Shown: one piece after another, positions 43,297 through 53,260 of the stretch | Position numbering within the stretch: position 1 is the first letter of the stretch | Layout: each line of letters starts with the position of its first letter | Assembly (NCBI RefSeq): GCF_020329505.1 | Contig: NZ_JAGKJJ010000007.1 | Coordinates: 1 to 64,000, forward strand | Direction: 5' to 3' | DNA from: Bradyrhizobium semiaridum | GTDB taxonomy: Bacteria > Pseudomonadota > Alphaproteobacteria > Rhizobiales > Xanthobacteraceae | Length of the DNA: 64,000 nt | Program-made: the position numbers and the translations under genes | The notes under the pieces: model-generated | Databases searched by the model: none | The model's input: the letters and a program-made list of their open reading frames with translations, nothing else | Told to the model about the DNA's origin: nothing

Positions 43297-44664
43297 GTGA
43301 ACCCTTCACCATCTGCCGATCTGTTCGACCAATCCGCCCTCAGCGATCTGGCACAGCGTCTGGTCGACGCCGCCAAGCGTGCGGGTGCCGATGCGGCCGA
43401 CGCGGTCGCGGTGCGCGGCGTCTCGCAGGGCGTCGAGGTGCGCGACGGCCGCGTCGAGGAGACCGAGCGTTCCGAGGGTGACGATGTAGGCTTGCGCGTA
43501 TTCGTCGGCCGCCGCCAGGCGGTGGTGTCGACCAACGACGTCGGCGGCGACGGGATCGCAAAGCTCGCCGAGCGCGCGGTCGCGATGGCGCGCGTCGCGC
43601 CCGACGACAAATATGTCGGGCTCGCCGATCCGGCGCTGCTCGCGCATGATTTTCCCGATCTCGATCTGCTCGACCGCCAGGTTCCCACCACCGCCGAGCT
43701 CGAGCAGCGCGCGATGGCGGCGGAGGCCGCGGCGCTTGCGGTCAAGGGCGTCAGCAAGTCGGGAGGCGCGTCGGCCTCGACCGGGATCGGCGGCATGGTG
43801 CTGGTGACCTCGACCGGTTTCCACGGCTCCTATCTGCGCTCCAGCCATTCGATCTCGACCACGGCGATCTCCGGTGAAGGCACCGGCATGGAGCGCGACT
43901 ACGATTTCACCAGCGCGCTGCACGGCTCCGATCTCGAATCCCCTGCGGCGGTCGGCCGCAAGGCCGGCGAGCGCGCGGTGGCGCGGACCAATCCGCGCAA
44001 GGTCGAGACCTGCAAGGTGCCTGTGGTGTTCGACCCGCGGGTTGCCGGCTCGATGATCGGCCACCTGGTCGGCGCCATCAACGGCGCTTCGATCGCGCGC
44101 AAGACCTCGTTCCTGAAGGACAAGCTCGGCGAGCAGCTGTTCTCCAAGGATATCCGCATCATCGATGATCCGCTGCGGGTCCGCGGCCTGCGTTCGCAGA
44201 CCTTCGACGCCGAGGGTGTCAAGGTGAAGAAGACGGCGCTGATCGACGGCGGTGTGCTGACCACCTGGATCCTCGATTCCGCGACCGCCCGCGAGCTTGG
44301 CCTCGTCACCACTGGGCATGCGCATCGCGGCGTGTCGTCCTCGCCGTCGCCGGGGTCATACAATCTTCATCTCGAGCCCGGCACGGCGACGCCGCAGGAG
44401 CTGATCTCCGACATCAAGCAGGGGTTTTACGTCACCGACCTGATCGGCTCCGGCGTCAACGGCGTGACCGGCGATTACAGCCGCGGCGCCTCCGGCTTCT
44501 GGATCGAGAACGGCGAGATCACCTATCCGGTCAGCGAGGTGACCATCGCCGGTCATCTGCTGCCGATGTTCAAGTCGCTGGTCGCGGCCAACGATCTGGA
44601 ATTCCGCTACGGCGTCAACGCGCCGACGCTGCGCATCGAGGGCCTGACGCTTGGCGGACGCTGA
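43297..44664 (+). CDS. pmbA: TldD/PmbA-family metalloprotease subunit (TldE)
   Basis: 455 residues from a GTG start. PmbA landmarks are DAVAVRGVSQGVEVRDGRVE, VGLRVFVGRRQAVVSTND, PVVFDPRVAGSMIGHLVGAI, TTGHAHRGVSSSPSPGSYNL and GASGFWIENGEITYPVSEVT. PmbA/TldE works with TldD to trim peptides, for example microcin precursors and the CcdA antitoxin; the catalytic HExxxH belongs to TldD, and this protein lacks it. The next gene starts within its last codons. Confidence 0.93.
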   Translation: MNPSPSADLFDQSALSDLAQRLVDAAKRAGADAADAVAVRGVSQGVEVRDGRVEETERSEGDDVGLRVFVGRRQAVVSTNDVGGDGIAKLAERAVAMARVAPDDKYVGLADPALLAHDFPDLDLLDRQVPTTAELEQRAMAAEAAALAVKGVSKSGGASASTGIGGMVLVTSTGFHGSYLRSSHSISTTAISGEGTGMERDYDFTSALHGSDLESPAAVGRKAGERAVARTNPRKVETCKVPVVFDPRVAGSMIGHLVGAINGASIARKTSFLKDKLGEQLFSKDIRIIDDPLRVRGLRSQTFDAEGVKVKKTALIDGGVLTTWILDSATARELGLVTTGHAHRGVSSSPSPGSYNLHLEPGTATPQELISDIKQGFYVTDLIGSGVNGVTGDYSRGASGFWIENGEITYPVSEVTIAGHLLPMFKSLVAANDLEFRYGVNAPTLRIEGLTLGGR

Positions 44665-45460
44665 TACGGACGACTGGACCAAGGCGCGCGACGCCGCGCT
44701 GTTGACTAGGTCGGTGCAGGAAGCGGGCCGGCTCGCGCTGTCGCTGTTCCGCACCGAGCTGAAGAACTGGATCAAGGGTGCCTCGTCGCCGGTCTCCGAG
44801 GCCGACATCGCGGTCAATGATCTCTTGGAGCAGCAGCTGCGCACGGCGACGCCCGACTATGGCTGGCTGTCGGAAGAAAGCGCCGACGACCCGGCGCGGC
44901 TCGGCAGGCGGCTGACCTGGATCGTCGACCCGATCGACGGCACCAGGGCCTATCTCGCCGGCCGCGAGGACTGGTGCGTCAGTGTGGCGCTGGTTGAAAA
45001 CGACGCGCCGGTGCTCGCGGCGGTGTATGCGCCGGCGAGCGAGGAATTCTTCTTCGCCGCGCGCGGACAGGGCGCCACCCTGAACGACCGCGCCGTGCGC
45101 GCAACCTCTGGCAGCGATTTCAGTTTTCCGCGCATGGCCGGCCCGAAGCCGCTGCTGCAGCGGCTCAGCGAGACGCCCGATGAGATTACCACGCATCCGC
45201 GGATCGGATCGCTCGCCCTGCGCCTGTGCCGGGTAGCACAAGGTCGTCTTGACGCGGCCTTCGCCGGCGGGCAAAGCCGCGACTGGGATCTTGCCGCGGC
45301 AAATTTGATCGTGCAGGAAGCGGATGGTAGGATGACCGCGCTCTCGGGAGATGCGATTGAGTACAATCGCCGGGAAGTGACGCATGGGGTGCTGGTGGCA
45401 GCAGGACGCGATCGTCATGCACGCATTGTCGAGCATTTCCGTCACCGTCCGCTGCCGTAA
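44651..45460 (+). CDS. Inositol-monophosphatase-family phosphatase (CysQ-like)
   Basis: 269 residues from a TTG start that overlaps pmbA by 14 bases. Lithium-sensitive phosphatase motifs: SPVSEADIAVNDLLE, LSEESADD (metal Glu), WIVDPIDGTRAYLAG (DPIDGT) and GGQSRDWDLAAANLIVQEA (WDxxA). It may hydrolyse 3'-phosphoadenosine 5'-phosphate or inositol phosphates. Its place ahead of lipopolysaccharide genes is conserved in alphaproteobacteria as I remember them, but a specific role in that pathway is unproven. Confidence 0.9.
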   Translation: MADADTDDWTKARDAALLTRSVQEAGRLALSLFRTELKNWIKGASSPVSEADIAVNDLLEQQLRTATPDYGWLSEESADDPARLGRRLTWIVDPIDGTRAYLAGREDWCVSVALVENDAPVLAAVYAPASEEFFFAARGQGATLNDRAVRATSGSDFSFPRMAGPKPLLQRLSETPDEITTHPRIGSLALRLCRVAQGRLDAAFAGGQSRDWDLAAANLIVQEADGRMTALSGDAIEYNRREVTHGVLVAAGRDRHARIVEHFRHRPLP

Positions 45461-45557
45461 GGCCTCCCCGAACTGCATCGCGCATCCGACCATGATGACC
45501 ACTCTGCTGACTTCGACCTCATTTGCTTGCCGGGCATCTCGTTAGGAAAAACCCATC

Positions 45558-45806
45558 ATGTCAGACAATGCCCAGCCGCAGCTGCTCCACCTCGTCATCG
45601 GCGGCGAGTTGACCGATCTCGAACACAATACTTTCAAGAACCTGGACGAGCTCGATATCGTTGGCGTGTTCCCGAACTATGCCACCGCCCATGCGGCCTG
45701 GAAGGCGAAGGCGCAGCAGACCGTGGACAATGCCCAGATGCGCTATTTCGTTGTTCATCTCCACCGGTTGCTCGATCCCGAGCAGGACACAAAGCCCTCC
45801 CATTGA
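45558..45806 (+). CDS. DUF4170 protein
   Basis: 82 residues. The whole protein is the domain: LLHLVIGGELTDLEHNTFKN, LDIVGVFPNYATAHAAWKAK and ARYFVVHLHRLLDPE-like ending (here MRYFVVHLHRLLDPE). It overlaps the following acyltransferase gene by 4 bases (TTGA), so translation is coupled. Function unknown. The tight link suggests a partner in envelope lipid work. Confidence 0.88.
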   Translation: MSDNAQPQLLHLVIGGELTDLEHNTFKNLDELDIVGVFPNYATAHAAWKAKAQQTVDNAQMRYFVVHLHRLLDPEQDTKPSH

Positions 45807-46516
45807 AACGCTTTTTTCGCGATTTGCTGCGCAGCGCCGTCGTGCAGCGCGCGCTGGGCGTGCTTGCAGCTGAGTATCTGCGGCTGGTCTGGCTGACCAA
45901 CCGCTTCAGCTACCAGCCGTCCGACGTCTACGACATGGTCGAGCCGATGATGCCGGCGATCTTCGTGTTCTGGCACGGCCAGCACTTCATGACGCCGTTC
46001 ATCAAGATCAAGGACAGCTACCGCGCCAAGGTCCTGATCTCGCGCCACCGCGACGGTGAATTCAATGCGATCGCCGCGGAGCGGCTCGGCATCGGCACGA
46101 TCAGGGGGTCCGGCGATCATGGCGGCGCGTTCCATCGCAAGGGCGGCATTGGCGCCTTCAAGGAAATGGCGCGCGCACTGGACGACGGCTGCAACGTGGC
46201 GACCACGGCCGACGTGCCGAAGCGGGCGAGGGTGGCCGGACTCGGGCCGATCATGCTGGCGCGGGAGACCGGCCGGCCGGTCATTCCCTTCGCGATGGTG
46301 ACCAGCCGATTCATCCGGTTGAAAAACTGGGATTCCACGACCATCAATTTGCCATTCGGGCGCGGCGCAGTGGTAGGTATTGAGCCGGTCTACGTGCCGC
46401 CCGATGCCGATGCCGCCACCATGGAAAAGCTTCGCCAGCACGTGGAAAATCTTCTGAACGAATCGACCCGGCGCGCCTATGCAGCCGTCGGGCGCTCGGA
46501 GGCTGCGCTTGGCTAG
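45803..46516 (+). CDS. DUF374 lysophospholipid-acyltransferase-superfamily protein
   Basis: 237 residues from a TTG start. Features: AIFVFWHGQHFMTPFIKIKD with the active-site His, LISRHRDGEFNAIAAERLG, GTIRGSGDHGGAFHRKGGIG and ATTADVPKRARVAGLGPIMLARETGRPV, the LPLAT substrate loop. It lies directly between DUF4170 and waaA and before lpxK, so the likely acceptor is a lipid A or Kdo-lipid A intermediate at the inner membrane. It is not LpxL/M-like in sequence, so the acyl donor and acceptor remain open. Confidence 0.88.
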   Translation: MKRFFRDLLRSAVVQRALGVLAAEYLRLVWLTNRFSYQPSDVYDMVEPMMPAIFVFWHGQHFMTPFIKIKDSYRAKVLISRHRDGEFNAIAAERLGIGTIRGSGDHGGAFHRKGGIGAFKEMARALDDGCNVATTADVPKRARVAGLGPIMLARETGRPVIPFAMVTSRFIRLKNWDSTTINLPFGRGAVVGIEPVYVPPDADAATMEKLRQHVENLLNESTRRAYAAVGRSEAALG

Positions 46517-46526
46517 CTCGCTCCCG

Positions 46527-47813
46527 ATGACGTTGCGCGTTTACCGCAAGCTGTCGTCAGCGATGGTGCCGATCGCGCCTGCCCTGATCAAGCGGCGGCT
46601 CAAGCTCGGCAAGGAAGATCCCGAAAGGGTCGGCGAACGGCGCGGCATGAGCGGCGACGTCCGGCCGCACGGTCCGCTAGTCTGGATCCACGGCGCCAGC
46701 GTCGGCGAGGTGCTGGCGGCAGCAGGATTGATCGAGCGCCTGCGTGAGCTCAATCTGCGCATCCTGCTCACCTCGGGCACGGTGACCTCGGCCGCGATCG
46801 TTGCCAAACGTTTCCCGCCCGACGTGATCCATCAATACGTGCCGTACGACTCGCCGCGTTACGTTGCGCGCTTCCTCGATCATTGGCGCCCGTCGCTGGC
46901 GCTGTTCATCGAGTCCGATTTGTGGCCGAACCTGATCCTGTCGAGCGCCGCGCGGCGGCTGCCGATGGTGCTGATCAACGGACGGATGTCGCAGCGCTCG
47001 TTCCCGCGCTGGCGCCGGCTCTCCAACACGATCGGCGCGCTGCTCGGCCAGTTCGATATCTGCCTTGCGCAGTCGAACACCGACGCCGAGCGCCTCGCCG
47101 CGCTCGGCGGCCACAACGTCATCACCACGGGCAATCTGAAGCTCGACGTCGCGGCGCCGCCGGCCGATCCCGCCAAGTTGGAGCGGCTGATGTCGGTGAC
47201 GCGCGGCCGCCCGATCGTGGTCGCCGCCTCCACCCATCCGGGCGAGGAGGAGATCCTGATCGAGGCGCACAAGACGCTGGCGGGATTCTTCCCCGGTCTG
47301 CTCACCGTGATCGTGCCGCGCCATGCCGATCGCGGCGAGGCGGTGGCGCGGCTCGTCACCGCCGCCGGCCTGCGCCACGGCCTGCGCTCGCGCGAGGACC
47401 TGCCGGTCGCGACCACCGACATCTATGTCGCCGACACGATGGGCGAGCTCGGCCTGTTCTATCGCCTCGCGCCGATCGTGTTCATGGGCGGCTCGCTGAT
47501 CCCGCATGGCGGCCAGAATCCGATCGAGGCGATCAAGCTCGGCGCGGCCATCGTGCACGGTCCGCACGTCTTCAATTTCACCGACGTCTACGACGCGCTG
47601 GATCGCGCCGGTGGCGCCAGGCGTGCCGACGACCGCGAAGCGCTGGTCAAGCAGCTCGGCCAGTTCCTCGCCGACCCCACGGCGCGCGACGCCTCGCTGA
47701 TCGCATCCGAACGTGTCGTCGAACAGCTCGGTGGCGCGCTGGAGCGCACCCTGACGGCTCTCGAACCCTACCTCTTGCAGTTGCGGCTCGAGATGGGAGC
47801 CGCCAATGCGTGA
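46527..47813 (+). CDS. waaA: 3-deoxy-D-manno-octulosonic-acid (Kdo) transferase
   Basis: 428 residues from the ATG at 46527 (a TTG at 46509 is possible). WIHGASVGEVLAAAGLIERL contains the catalytic Glu, LFIESDLWPNLI and VLINGRMSQRSF follow, and the GT-B C-terminal half has VAASTHPGEEEILIEAH and FMGGSLIPHGGQNPIEA. WaaA (KdtA) adds Kdo to lipid IVA using CMP-Kdo at the inner membrane. It overlaps lpxK by 8 bases. Confidence 0.95.
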   Translation: MTLRVYRKLSSAMVPIAPALIKRRLKLGKEDPERVGERRGMSGDVRPHGPLVWIHGASVGEVLAAAGLIERLRELNLRILLTSGTVTSAAIVAKRFPPDVIHQYVPYDSPRYVARFLDHWRPSLALFIESDLWPNLILSSAARRLPMVLINGRMSQRSFPRWRRLSNTIGALLGQFDICLAQSNTDAERLAALGGHNVITTGNLKLDVAAPPADPAKLERLMSVTRGRPIVVAASTHPGEEEILIEAHKTLAGFFPGLLTVIVPRHADRGEAVARLVTAAGLRHGLRSREDLPVATTDIYVADTMGELGLFYRLAPIVFMGGSLIPHGGQNPIEAIKLGAAIVHGPHVFNFTDVYDALDRAGGARRADDREALVKQLGQFLADPTARDASLIASERVVEQLGGALERTLTALEPYLLQLRLEMGAANA

Positions 47814-48822
47814 GCCGGGCTTCTGGCACCGGCCGTCGTCCTGGACATCGCTGCTGTTGACACCGCTTGCCGCGCTTTACGGCGCGGTCGCCGCGCGCCG
47901 CATGCAGCGCCCCGGCGTCGAGGCCAGCGTTCCCGTATTATGCGTCGGCAACTACCATGTCGGCGGCGCCGGCAAGACGCCGACCGCGCTGGCGCTGGCA
48001 AAATTGCTGCGCGAGCTCGGCGAGCGGCCGGTGGTGCTCAGCCGCGGCTATGGCGGCCGGCTGCGCGGCCCGGTCAGGGTCGATCGCGGCAGCCATACCG
48101 CGGCCGATGTCGGCGACGAGCCGCTGATGCTGGCGGCGACATTGCCGGTCGTGGTGGCGCGCGATCGCGCCGAAGGTTTGGCGCTGGCGCAGGATGCCAG
48201 CGTCATCGTGATGGATGACGGCTTCCAGAACCCGGGCGTGGTCAAGGATGCCTCGCTGATCGTGATCGACGGTGTGCGCGGCGTCGGCAATGGCCATGTG
48301 TTTCCGGCCGGTCCGCTGCGCGCGCCGCTGGCGCCGCAGCTTGCGCGAACCGACGCGTTGATCGTGGTCGGCGACGGCAACGCGGCGCAGACCATCGCCG
48401 CCGGGATCGAGGCGCACGGCAAGCCGGTGCTGCCGGCGCATCTGCAGCCGGATGACGCATCGCTGGCGGCGCTGCGCGGCGTGCGCGCGTTCGCCTTCAC
48501 CGGCATCGGTGATCCCGCGCGCTTCTTCAGGACGTTGCGATCGAGCGGAGTCGACGTCGTGCGCGAGAGGGCGTTTGCCGATCACCACGCCTTCACGAAG
48601 AGCGAGATCGACGAGCTCATCGCCGACGCGCGGCGCGACGGCTTGACCTTGGTGACGACGGAGAAGGATCTGGCGCGGCTGCGCGATGCCGGCGGCTTGC
48701 CGGCCTGGGCGCAGGCGATCGTGCCGTTTGCGGTGACGCTGGAATTCGAGGAGCCGGCGGCGCTGCGGCGCTTCGTAACCGAGCAACTGACAAAGGCGCG
48801 GCTGAGAAGGACCGGCAAATGA
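47806..48822 (+). CDS. lpxK: Tetraacyldisaccharide 4'-kinase
   Basis: 338 residues. The Walker A motif lies in VGNYHVGGAGKTPTALALA, SRGYGGRLRGPVRVD is the family signature, and VIVMDDGFQNPGV contains the Walker B-like Asp pair. LVTTEKDLARLR is near the C-terminus. LpxK phosphorylates the 4' position of the lipid A precursor at the inner membrane. One N-terminal amphipathic/membrane helix (SSWTSLLLTPLAALYGAVAA) anchors it. Confidence 0.96.
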   Translation: MREPGFWHRPSSWTSLLLTPLAALYGAVAARRMQRPGVEASVPVLCVGNYHVGGAGKTPTALALAKLLRELGERPVVLSRGYGGRLRGPVRVDRGSHTAADVGDEPLMLAATLPVVVARDRAEGLALAQDASVIVMDDGFQNPGVVKDASLIVIDGVRGVGNGHVFPAGPLRAPLAPQLARTDALIVVGDGNAAQTIAAGIEAHGKPVLPAHLQPDDASLAALRGVRAFAFTGIGDPARFFRTLRSSGVDVVRERAFADHHAFTKSEIDELIADARRDGLTLVTTEKDLARLRDAGGLPAWAQAIVPFAVTLEFEEPAALRRFVTEQLTKARLRRTGK

Positions 48823-48836
48823 CCTTGGCCGCGAGC

Positions 48837-49064
48837 CTATCCTTGCGGCTTGAGCGTGCCGGGATAATGGCGCTGCAGCACGGCGACCGGGGTGGCGTAG
48901 GCCTCCTGCAGGTCGACGCTCCAGTACTTCAGCTCGTCGAGCGGGATTCGGGTATCGGTGATCGCGCAACGCACGTAAGTGCCAGGCGAGATCACGCGGA
49001 AATCGCCGTCGAGATATTGCACCTGCGCTTCGCCATGGCCCGATGGACCGAACTTGTTCAGCAC
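48837..49064 (-). CDS. DUF2093 protein
   Basis: 75 residues, the full domain: GEAQVQYLDGDFRVISPGTYVRCA (landmarks YLDGDFRVI and GTYVRCA), then IPLDELKYWSVDLQEAYATP. Small alphaproteobacterial family without known role. It converges on lpxK with only 14 bases between stops and is divergent from the hydrolase-like gene at 49202. Confidence 0.9.
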   Translation of the reverse strand: MLNKFGPSGHGEAQVQYLDGDFRVISPGTYVRCAITDTRIPLDELKYWSVDLQEAYATPVAVLQRHYPGTLKPQG

Positions 49065-49201
49065 GATTGAGCTCTCCGCCTTGCCTCAAGGCTTACTGGA
49101 TGTTCATAAAACCGCCTATCATAGATAGGGCATCGTGTCCGCCCGTTAAACCACCGACTTGTGATGATTTGGCGGCGGAGGCGCATGGTAGCGTTGCGGG
49201 C

Positions 49202-50083
49202 ATGGTTCGCCGTGGTTTAGCGGCCATCACGAAATGGCCGGATTGGATGCGCCTCAAGTCGGCACTGCTGTTTCTGACGATGCTGGCCGCGCCGGCCGCT
49301 TCGGCCACGCCGCTTCCGGCCCCCCATCAGGTCGATATTCCCGAGGGCAAGGTGACGCTGCATGCGCAGCTCTACCGGCCTGAGGGCGACGGCCCGTTCC
49401 CGACCGTGATCGCGCTGCATAGCTGCGGCGGCCTCGCGGGCCGCGCCGAACCGGTCGCGCCGCGCTACCGCGACTGGGCCGAGCAACTGCTCACGAGCGG
49501 CCACGCGGTGCTGCTGCCTGACAGCTACGGCTCGCGCGAGCTCGGGCCGCAATGCCGGATCAGCAAGGAGCATCAGGTTCAGCTCCGGCGCGAACGGGTG
49601 GCCGACATCAGCGCGGCGCGGCAATGGCTGGTGCAGCAGAAATGGGTGGCGAAGAGCCGCATCAGCCTGGTCGGCTGGGGTAACGGCGCCGCGGCCCTGC
49701 TGTGGGCGGTGCGGCCGCAGCTGTGGTCGCGCAACACCGAGCCGGATTTCCGATCGGCGATCGCGTTCTACCCGGACTGCCGGTCCTCGTTCGGCCTCGG
49801 CTGGAGCACGCGGGTGCCGACGCTGGTCCTGATCGGCGGCCGCGACGACGTCGCGCTGCCGACGGCCTGCCGCCAGATGGTCGACGGCGCGCACGGCCGC
49901 AGCGCGCTTGCGCGCATCGTGGTCTATCCGGACGCCTATCACGATTTCGACCGCGCCAACCTGCCGCTGCACGCGATCGCGACGTCCTCCGACGCCGCGG
50001 TGCCGGAGCGCGGTCACATCGGCACCGATGCCGACGCCCGCAAGGACGCGCAGCATCGCGTCGCGGAATGGCTGGCGCGCTAG
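49202..50083 (+). CDS. Exported dienelactone-hydrolase-like protein lacking the nucleophile
   Basis: 293 residues from ATG 49202 (ATG 49247 would start directly at the signal MRLKSALLFLTMLAAPAASA). The alpha/beta hydrolase pattern is present: TVIALHSCGGLAGR, acid in LIGGRDDVALP, His in YPDAYHDFD. At the nucleophile elbow, however, it reads VGWGNGAAALLW, a Gly where the family has Ser or Cys. This codon is GGT, one base from AGT (Ser). Either the enzyme is catalytically dead or the residue is supplied elsewhere. Confidence 0.82.
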   Translation: MVRRGLAAITKWPDWMRLKSALLFLTMLAAPAASATPLPAPHQVDIPEGKVTLHAQLYRPEGDGPFPTVIALHSCGGLAGRAEPVAPRYRDWAEQLLTSGHAVLLPDSYGSRELGPQCRISKEHQVQLRRERVADISAARQWLVQQKWVAKSRISLVGWGNGAAALLWAVRPQLWSRNTEPDFRSAIAFYPDCRSSFGLGWSTRVPTLVLIGGRDDVALPTACRQMVDGAHGRSALARIVVYPDAYHDFDRANLPLHAIATSSDAAVPERGHIGTDADARKDAQHRVAEWLAR

Positions 50084-50125
50084 CGCAGGTAGATAAGGTT
50101 GAGTTTGAGCGGCAGTGGAGATTTC

Positions 50126-50148
50126 ACCTCTCCCTGTCGGGGAGAGGT
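50126..50148. repeat. Short hairpin between convergent genes
   Basis: ACCTCTCCC and GGGAGAGGT form a 9-base stem on a TGTCG loop, in the 105-base gap between the hydrolase-like gene and xseA. Related to the arms at 32104-32257. No strong U-tract, so termination is possible but not clear. Confidence 0.6.
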
Positions 50149-50188
50149 AGGACCCGAACCCGCCGCCAAACCGATCCAACCTAACTTG

Positions 50189-51799
50189 TTAAAACAAACT
50201 GCCCTGATCGACCGGTTTAGCGGCGCGCTTCGGCGCCGCCGGTTTGGTCTCGCGCGGTGCTTGCACCTTGCGCGTGGTCGGCGGCGGCCGGTCGGCATCG
50301 GTCGTGACCGCGACCCGGCCGTCGGCGAACTCGACCGAGAGGCTGGCGCTCGGGCCGATATCGGCGGCGGCATGGACCGAGTGGCCGCGCTCGTCGCGCA
50401 CCAGCGCAAAGCCGCGCTCCAGCACGCCGCGATAGGACAGCGCCGACAGCAGCTGTCCGCGATGCGCAACGCGCGCTTCCATCCGCTGCAGCGCCGTCTT
50501 CAGGGCACGGTGCGCGCGCTCGGCGAGACGGTGGGTGCGCTCCAGATCGCGCGCGATGGCATTGCGCTGCGCCTTGGCATTGGCGAGCTTCGAGGCCTTG
50601 AGCCGGATCTCGAGCCCGCTGAAGCGCTCGCGCCGGCGGTGCAGCAGCGCGCGCGCCGACAGCGTGATGCGCTCGCCTGAGACGGTGAGCCGCTGCCGCG
50701 CATGCGCGACCTGGCCGCGCAGCACGCCGATGGTGAGGCGGGAGCTGCTGGCGGCGAAGCGGCGGAAATGCGCGTGCGTGTTGGCCTTCAGTCCGCGCGG
50801 CAGTCCGGCGCCGAGATGGTCGAGCCGCTGCCTGGGGATCGCGAGCAGTTCGTTCGCCGCCGGCAGCGCACGCGCCGCGGCGCGCAATTCGTTGCGGCGG
50901 GCCTCCTGGCCGCGCTGCCAGCACACCATGGTGCGGCGGGCGAGCGCTGCGACCTCGGCGAACAGCTCGCTGCGCACCGGCACCGCCATTTCGGCGGCAG
51001 CGGTCGGCGTCGGCGCGCGCTTGTCGGCGACGAAATCGATCAGCGTGATGTCGGTTTCGTGGCCCACCGCCGAGATCAGCGGGATATGGCTCTCCGCCGC
51101 GGCGCGGACCACGATCTCCTCGTTGAACGACCAGAGATCCTCCAGCGAGCCGCCGCCGCGCGCGACGATCAGAAGATCAGGCCGCGGAATCCGGCCGCCC
51201 TCGGGCAGCGCATTGAAGCCGCGGATCGCGGCGGCGACCTGCTCGGCCGAGCCTTCGCCCTGCACCTTGACCGGCCACACCAGCACGCGACGCGGAAAGC
51301 GGTCCTCCAGGCGGTGCAGGATGTCGCGGATCACGGCGCCGGTCGGCGAGGTGACGACGCCGATCACCTCCGGCAGCCAGGGCAGCAGCTGCTTGCGGGC
51401 CTCGTCGAACAGGCCCTCGGCGGCGAGCTTCTTCTTGCGCTCCTCCATCAGCGCCATCAGCGCGCCGACGCCGGCCGGCTCAAGCGAATCGATGACGATC
51501 TGGTACTTCGAGGAGTTCGGATAGGTGGTCAGCTTGCCGGTGGCGATGACCTCGAGCCCTTCCTGCGGCTTGAAGCGCATCCTCGCGTGGGCGAACTTCC
51601 AGATCACCGCCTCGATCTTGGCGCTCTCGTCCTTGAGCGCGAAATAGCAGTGGCCGGAGGAATGCGGCCCGCGGAAACCGGTGATTTCGCCGCGCACGCG
51701 GACATGGCCGAACCGGTCCTCCACCGTCCGTTTCAGGGCGGACGAGAGTTCCGAGACGGTGAATTCGGGCGCGTTGACGAGGTTCGGAGCAGCGGTCAT
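50189..51799 (-). CDS. xseA: Exodeoxyribonuclease VII large subunit
   Basis: 536 residues from the ATG at 51799. The OB fold opens [27 protein letters not shown] (landmarks FTVSEL and VRVRGEI), followed by [10 protein letters not shown]. The catalytic core has [43 protein letters not shown] and [18 protein letters not shown], then long coiled-coil helices. A basic Ala/Pro/Lys tail ends the protein. XseA with XseB degrades single-stranded DNA in repair. Divergent from purD. Confidence 0.96.
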   Translation of the reverse strand: MTAAPNLVNAPEFTVSELSSALKRTVEDRFGHVRVRGEITGFRGPHSSGHCYFALKDESAKIEAVIWKFAHARMRFKPQEGLEVIATGKLTTYPNSSKYQIVIDSLEPAGVGALMALMEERKKKLAAEGLFDEARKQLLPWLPEVIGVVTSPTGAVIRDILHRLEDRFPRRVLVWPVKVQGEGSAEQVAAAIRGFNALPEGGRIPRPDLLIVARGGGSLEDLWSFNEEIVVRAAAESHIPLISAVGHETDITLIDFVADKRAPTPTAAAEMAVPVRSELFAEVAALARRTMVCWQRGQEARRNELRAAARALPAANELLAIPRQRLDHLGAGLPRGLKANTHAHFRRFAASSSRLTIGVLRGQVAHARQRLTVSGERITLSARALLHRRRERFSGLEIRLKASKLANAKAQRNAIARDLERTHRLAERAHRALKTALQRMEARVAHRGQLLSALSYRGVLERGFALVRDERGHSVHAAADIGPSASLSVEFADGRVAVTTDADRPPPTTRKVQAPRETKPAAPKRAAKPVDQGSLF

Positions 51800-51963
51800 C
51801 TGGTCTATAGAATCGTGGTTTTCGACCCCGTGTGCAAGGTCCGAACGTCCCAATTGGGACGGCGGTTCACATATCCACATCCGGCCGGACGACTCGTTGC
51901 GGCGCTTCCGGACCGTGCTAAACCGTCGCCATTGGCTCCACAACCCCTGATGCGGCTGCATTC

Positions 51964-53247
51964 ATGAACATCCTCCTGCTCGGTTCCGGCGGCCGCGAAC
52001 ATGCGCTGGCGTGGAAGATCGCGGCATCTCCGCTGGTCACCAAGCTGTGGTGCGCGCCGGGCAATGCCGGGATCGCGCGCGAGGCCGAATGCACAGAGCT
52101 CGATGTCGCCGACCACGCCGCCGTGATCGATTTCTGCAAGCGCAACGCGGTCGATCTTGTGGTGGTCGGGCCGGAGACGCCGCTGGCGGCCGGCATCGTC
52201 GACGATCTCGCCGCCGTCGGCATCAAGGCATTCGGGCCGGGCAAGCAAGCCGCGCGGCTCGAGGGCTCCAAGGGTTTTACAAAGGACCTCTGCAGCGAGT
52301 TCAACATTCCGACCGGCGCCTATCGCCGCTTCGACAAGGCCGCCGACGCGCTGGCTTACGTGCGCGCGCAGGGCGCGCCGATCGTGGTCAAGGCCGACGG
52401 GCTCGCCGCCGGCAAGGGCGTCGTGGTGGCGCAGACGCTGGCCGAGGCCGAGGCCGCGATCGCGATGATGTTCGAGGGCGGGTTCGGCTCGGCCGGCGCC
52501 GAGGTCGTGATCGAGGAATTCCTCTCCGGGCGCGAGATCAGCTTCTTCGCGCTGTGCGACGGCGAGACCGCTATCCCGCTCGCATCAGCGCAGGACCACA
52601 AGCGGGTGTTCGATCACGACGAGGGGCCGAACACCGGCGGCATGGGCGCCTATTCGCCGACGCCGTTCGTGACGGCGGAGGTCCACGACCAGATCATGGC
52701 GCGAATCATCCTGCCGACGGTTGCCGGGATGAAGCGCCGCGGCACGCCGTTCAAGGGCGTGCTCTATGCCGGCGTGATGCTGACGGCGCAGGGTCCGAAG
52801 CTGTTCGAATACAATGTCCGCTTCGGCGATCCCGAGTGCCAGGTGCTGATGCTGCGGATGATGTCGGACATCGTGCCGGCCTTCTTGGCCGCCTGCGACG
52901 GGCAGTTGAAGAACTTCGATCTGCGCTGGTACCCCGACCCGGCGCTGACGGTGGTGATGGCGGCGAAGGGTTATCCCGGCGACTACGCCAAGGGCACGCG
53001 GATCGACGGGCTCGACGACGCGGCCAAACTCGACGGCGTCGAGATTTTCCACGCCGGCACGGTCGCGAAGGACGGCGCCGTTCTCGCCAATGGCGGCCGC
53101 GTGCTCAACGTCTGCGCGATGGGCAAGACCGTCACCGAGGCGCGCGACCGCGCCTATCAGGCCGTCGACCGCATCAACTGGCCCGACGGCTTCTGCCGCC
53201 GCGACATCGCCTGGCAGGCGGTGGAGGCGGAGGGCGCGAAGGGTTAG
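51964..53247 (+). CDS. purD: Phosphoribosylamine-glycine ligase
   Basis: 427 residues. [18 protein letters not shown] starts the N-domain, [16 protein letters not shown] follows, and the ATP-grasp domain contains [36 protein letters not shown] and [13 protein letters not shown]. PurD makes glycinamide ribonucleotide in purine synthesis. The start has no strong ribosome site (upstream CGGCTGCATTC), and the divergent promoters with xseA lie in 51800-51963, where no clear boxes are seen. Confidence 0.97.
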   Translation: MNILLLGSGGREHALAWKIAASPLVTKLWCAPGNAGIAREAECTELDVADHAAVIDFCKRNAVDLVVVGPETPLAAGIVDDLAAVGIKAFGPGKQAARLEGSKGFTKDLCSEFNIPTGAYRRFDKAADALAYVRAQGAPIVVKADGLAAGKGVVVAQTLAEAEAAIAMMFEGGFGSAGAEVVIEEFLSGREISFFALCDGETAIPLASAQDHKRVFDHDEGPNTGGMGAYSPTPFVTAEVHDQIMARIILPTVAGMKRRGTPFKGVLYAGVMLTAQGPKLFEYNVRFGDPECQVLMLRMMSDIVPAFLAACDGQLKNFDLRWYPDPALTVVMAAKGYPGDYAKGTRIDGLDDAAKLDGVEIFHAGTVAKDGAVLANGGRVLNVCAMGKTVTEARDRAYQAVDRINWPDGFCRRDIAWQAVEAEGAKG

Positions 53248-53260
53248 CCGTCTCTCGTCC

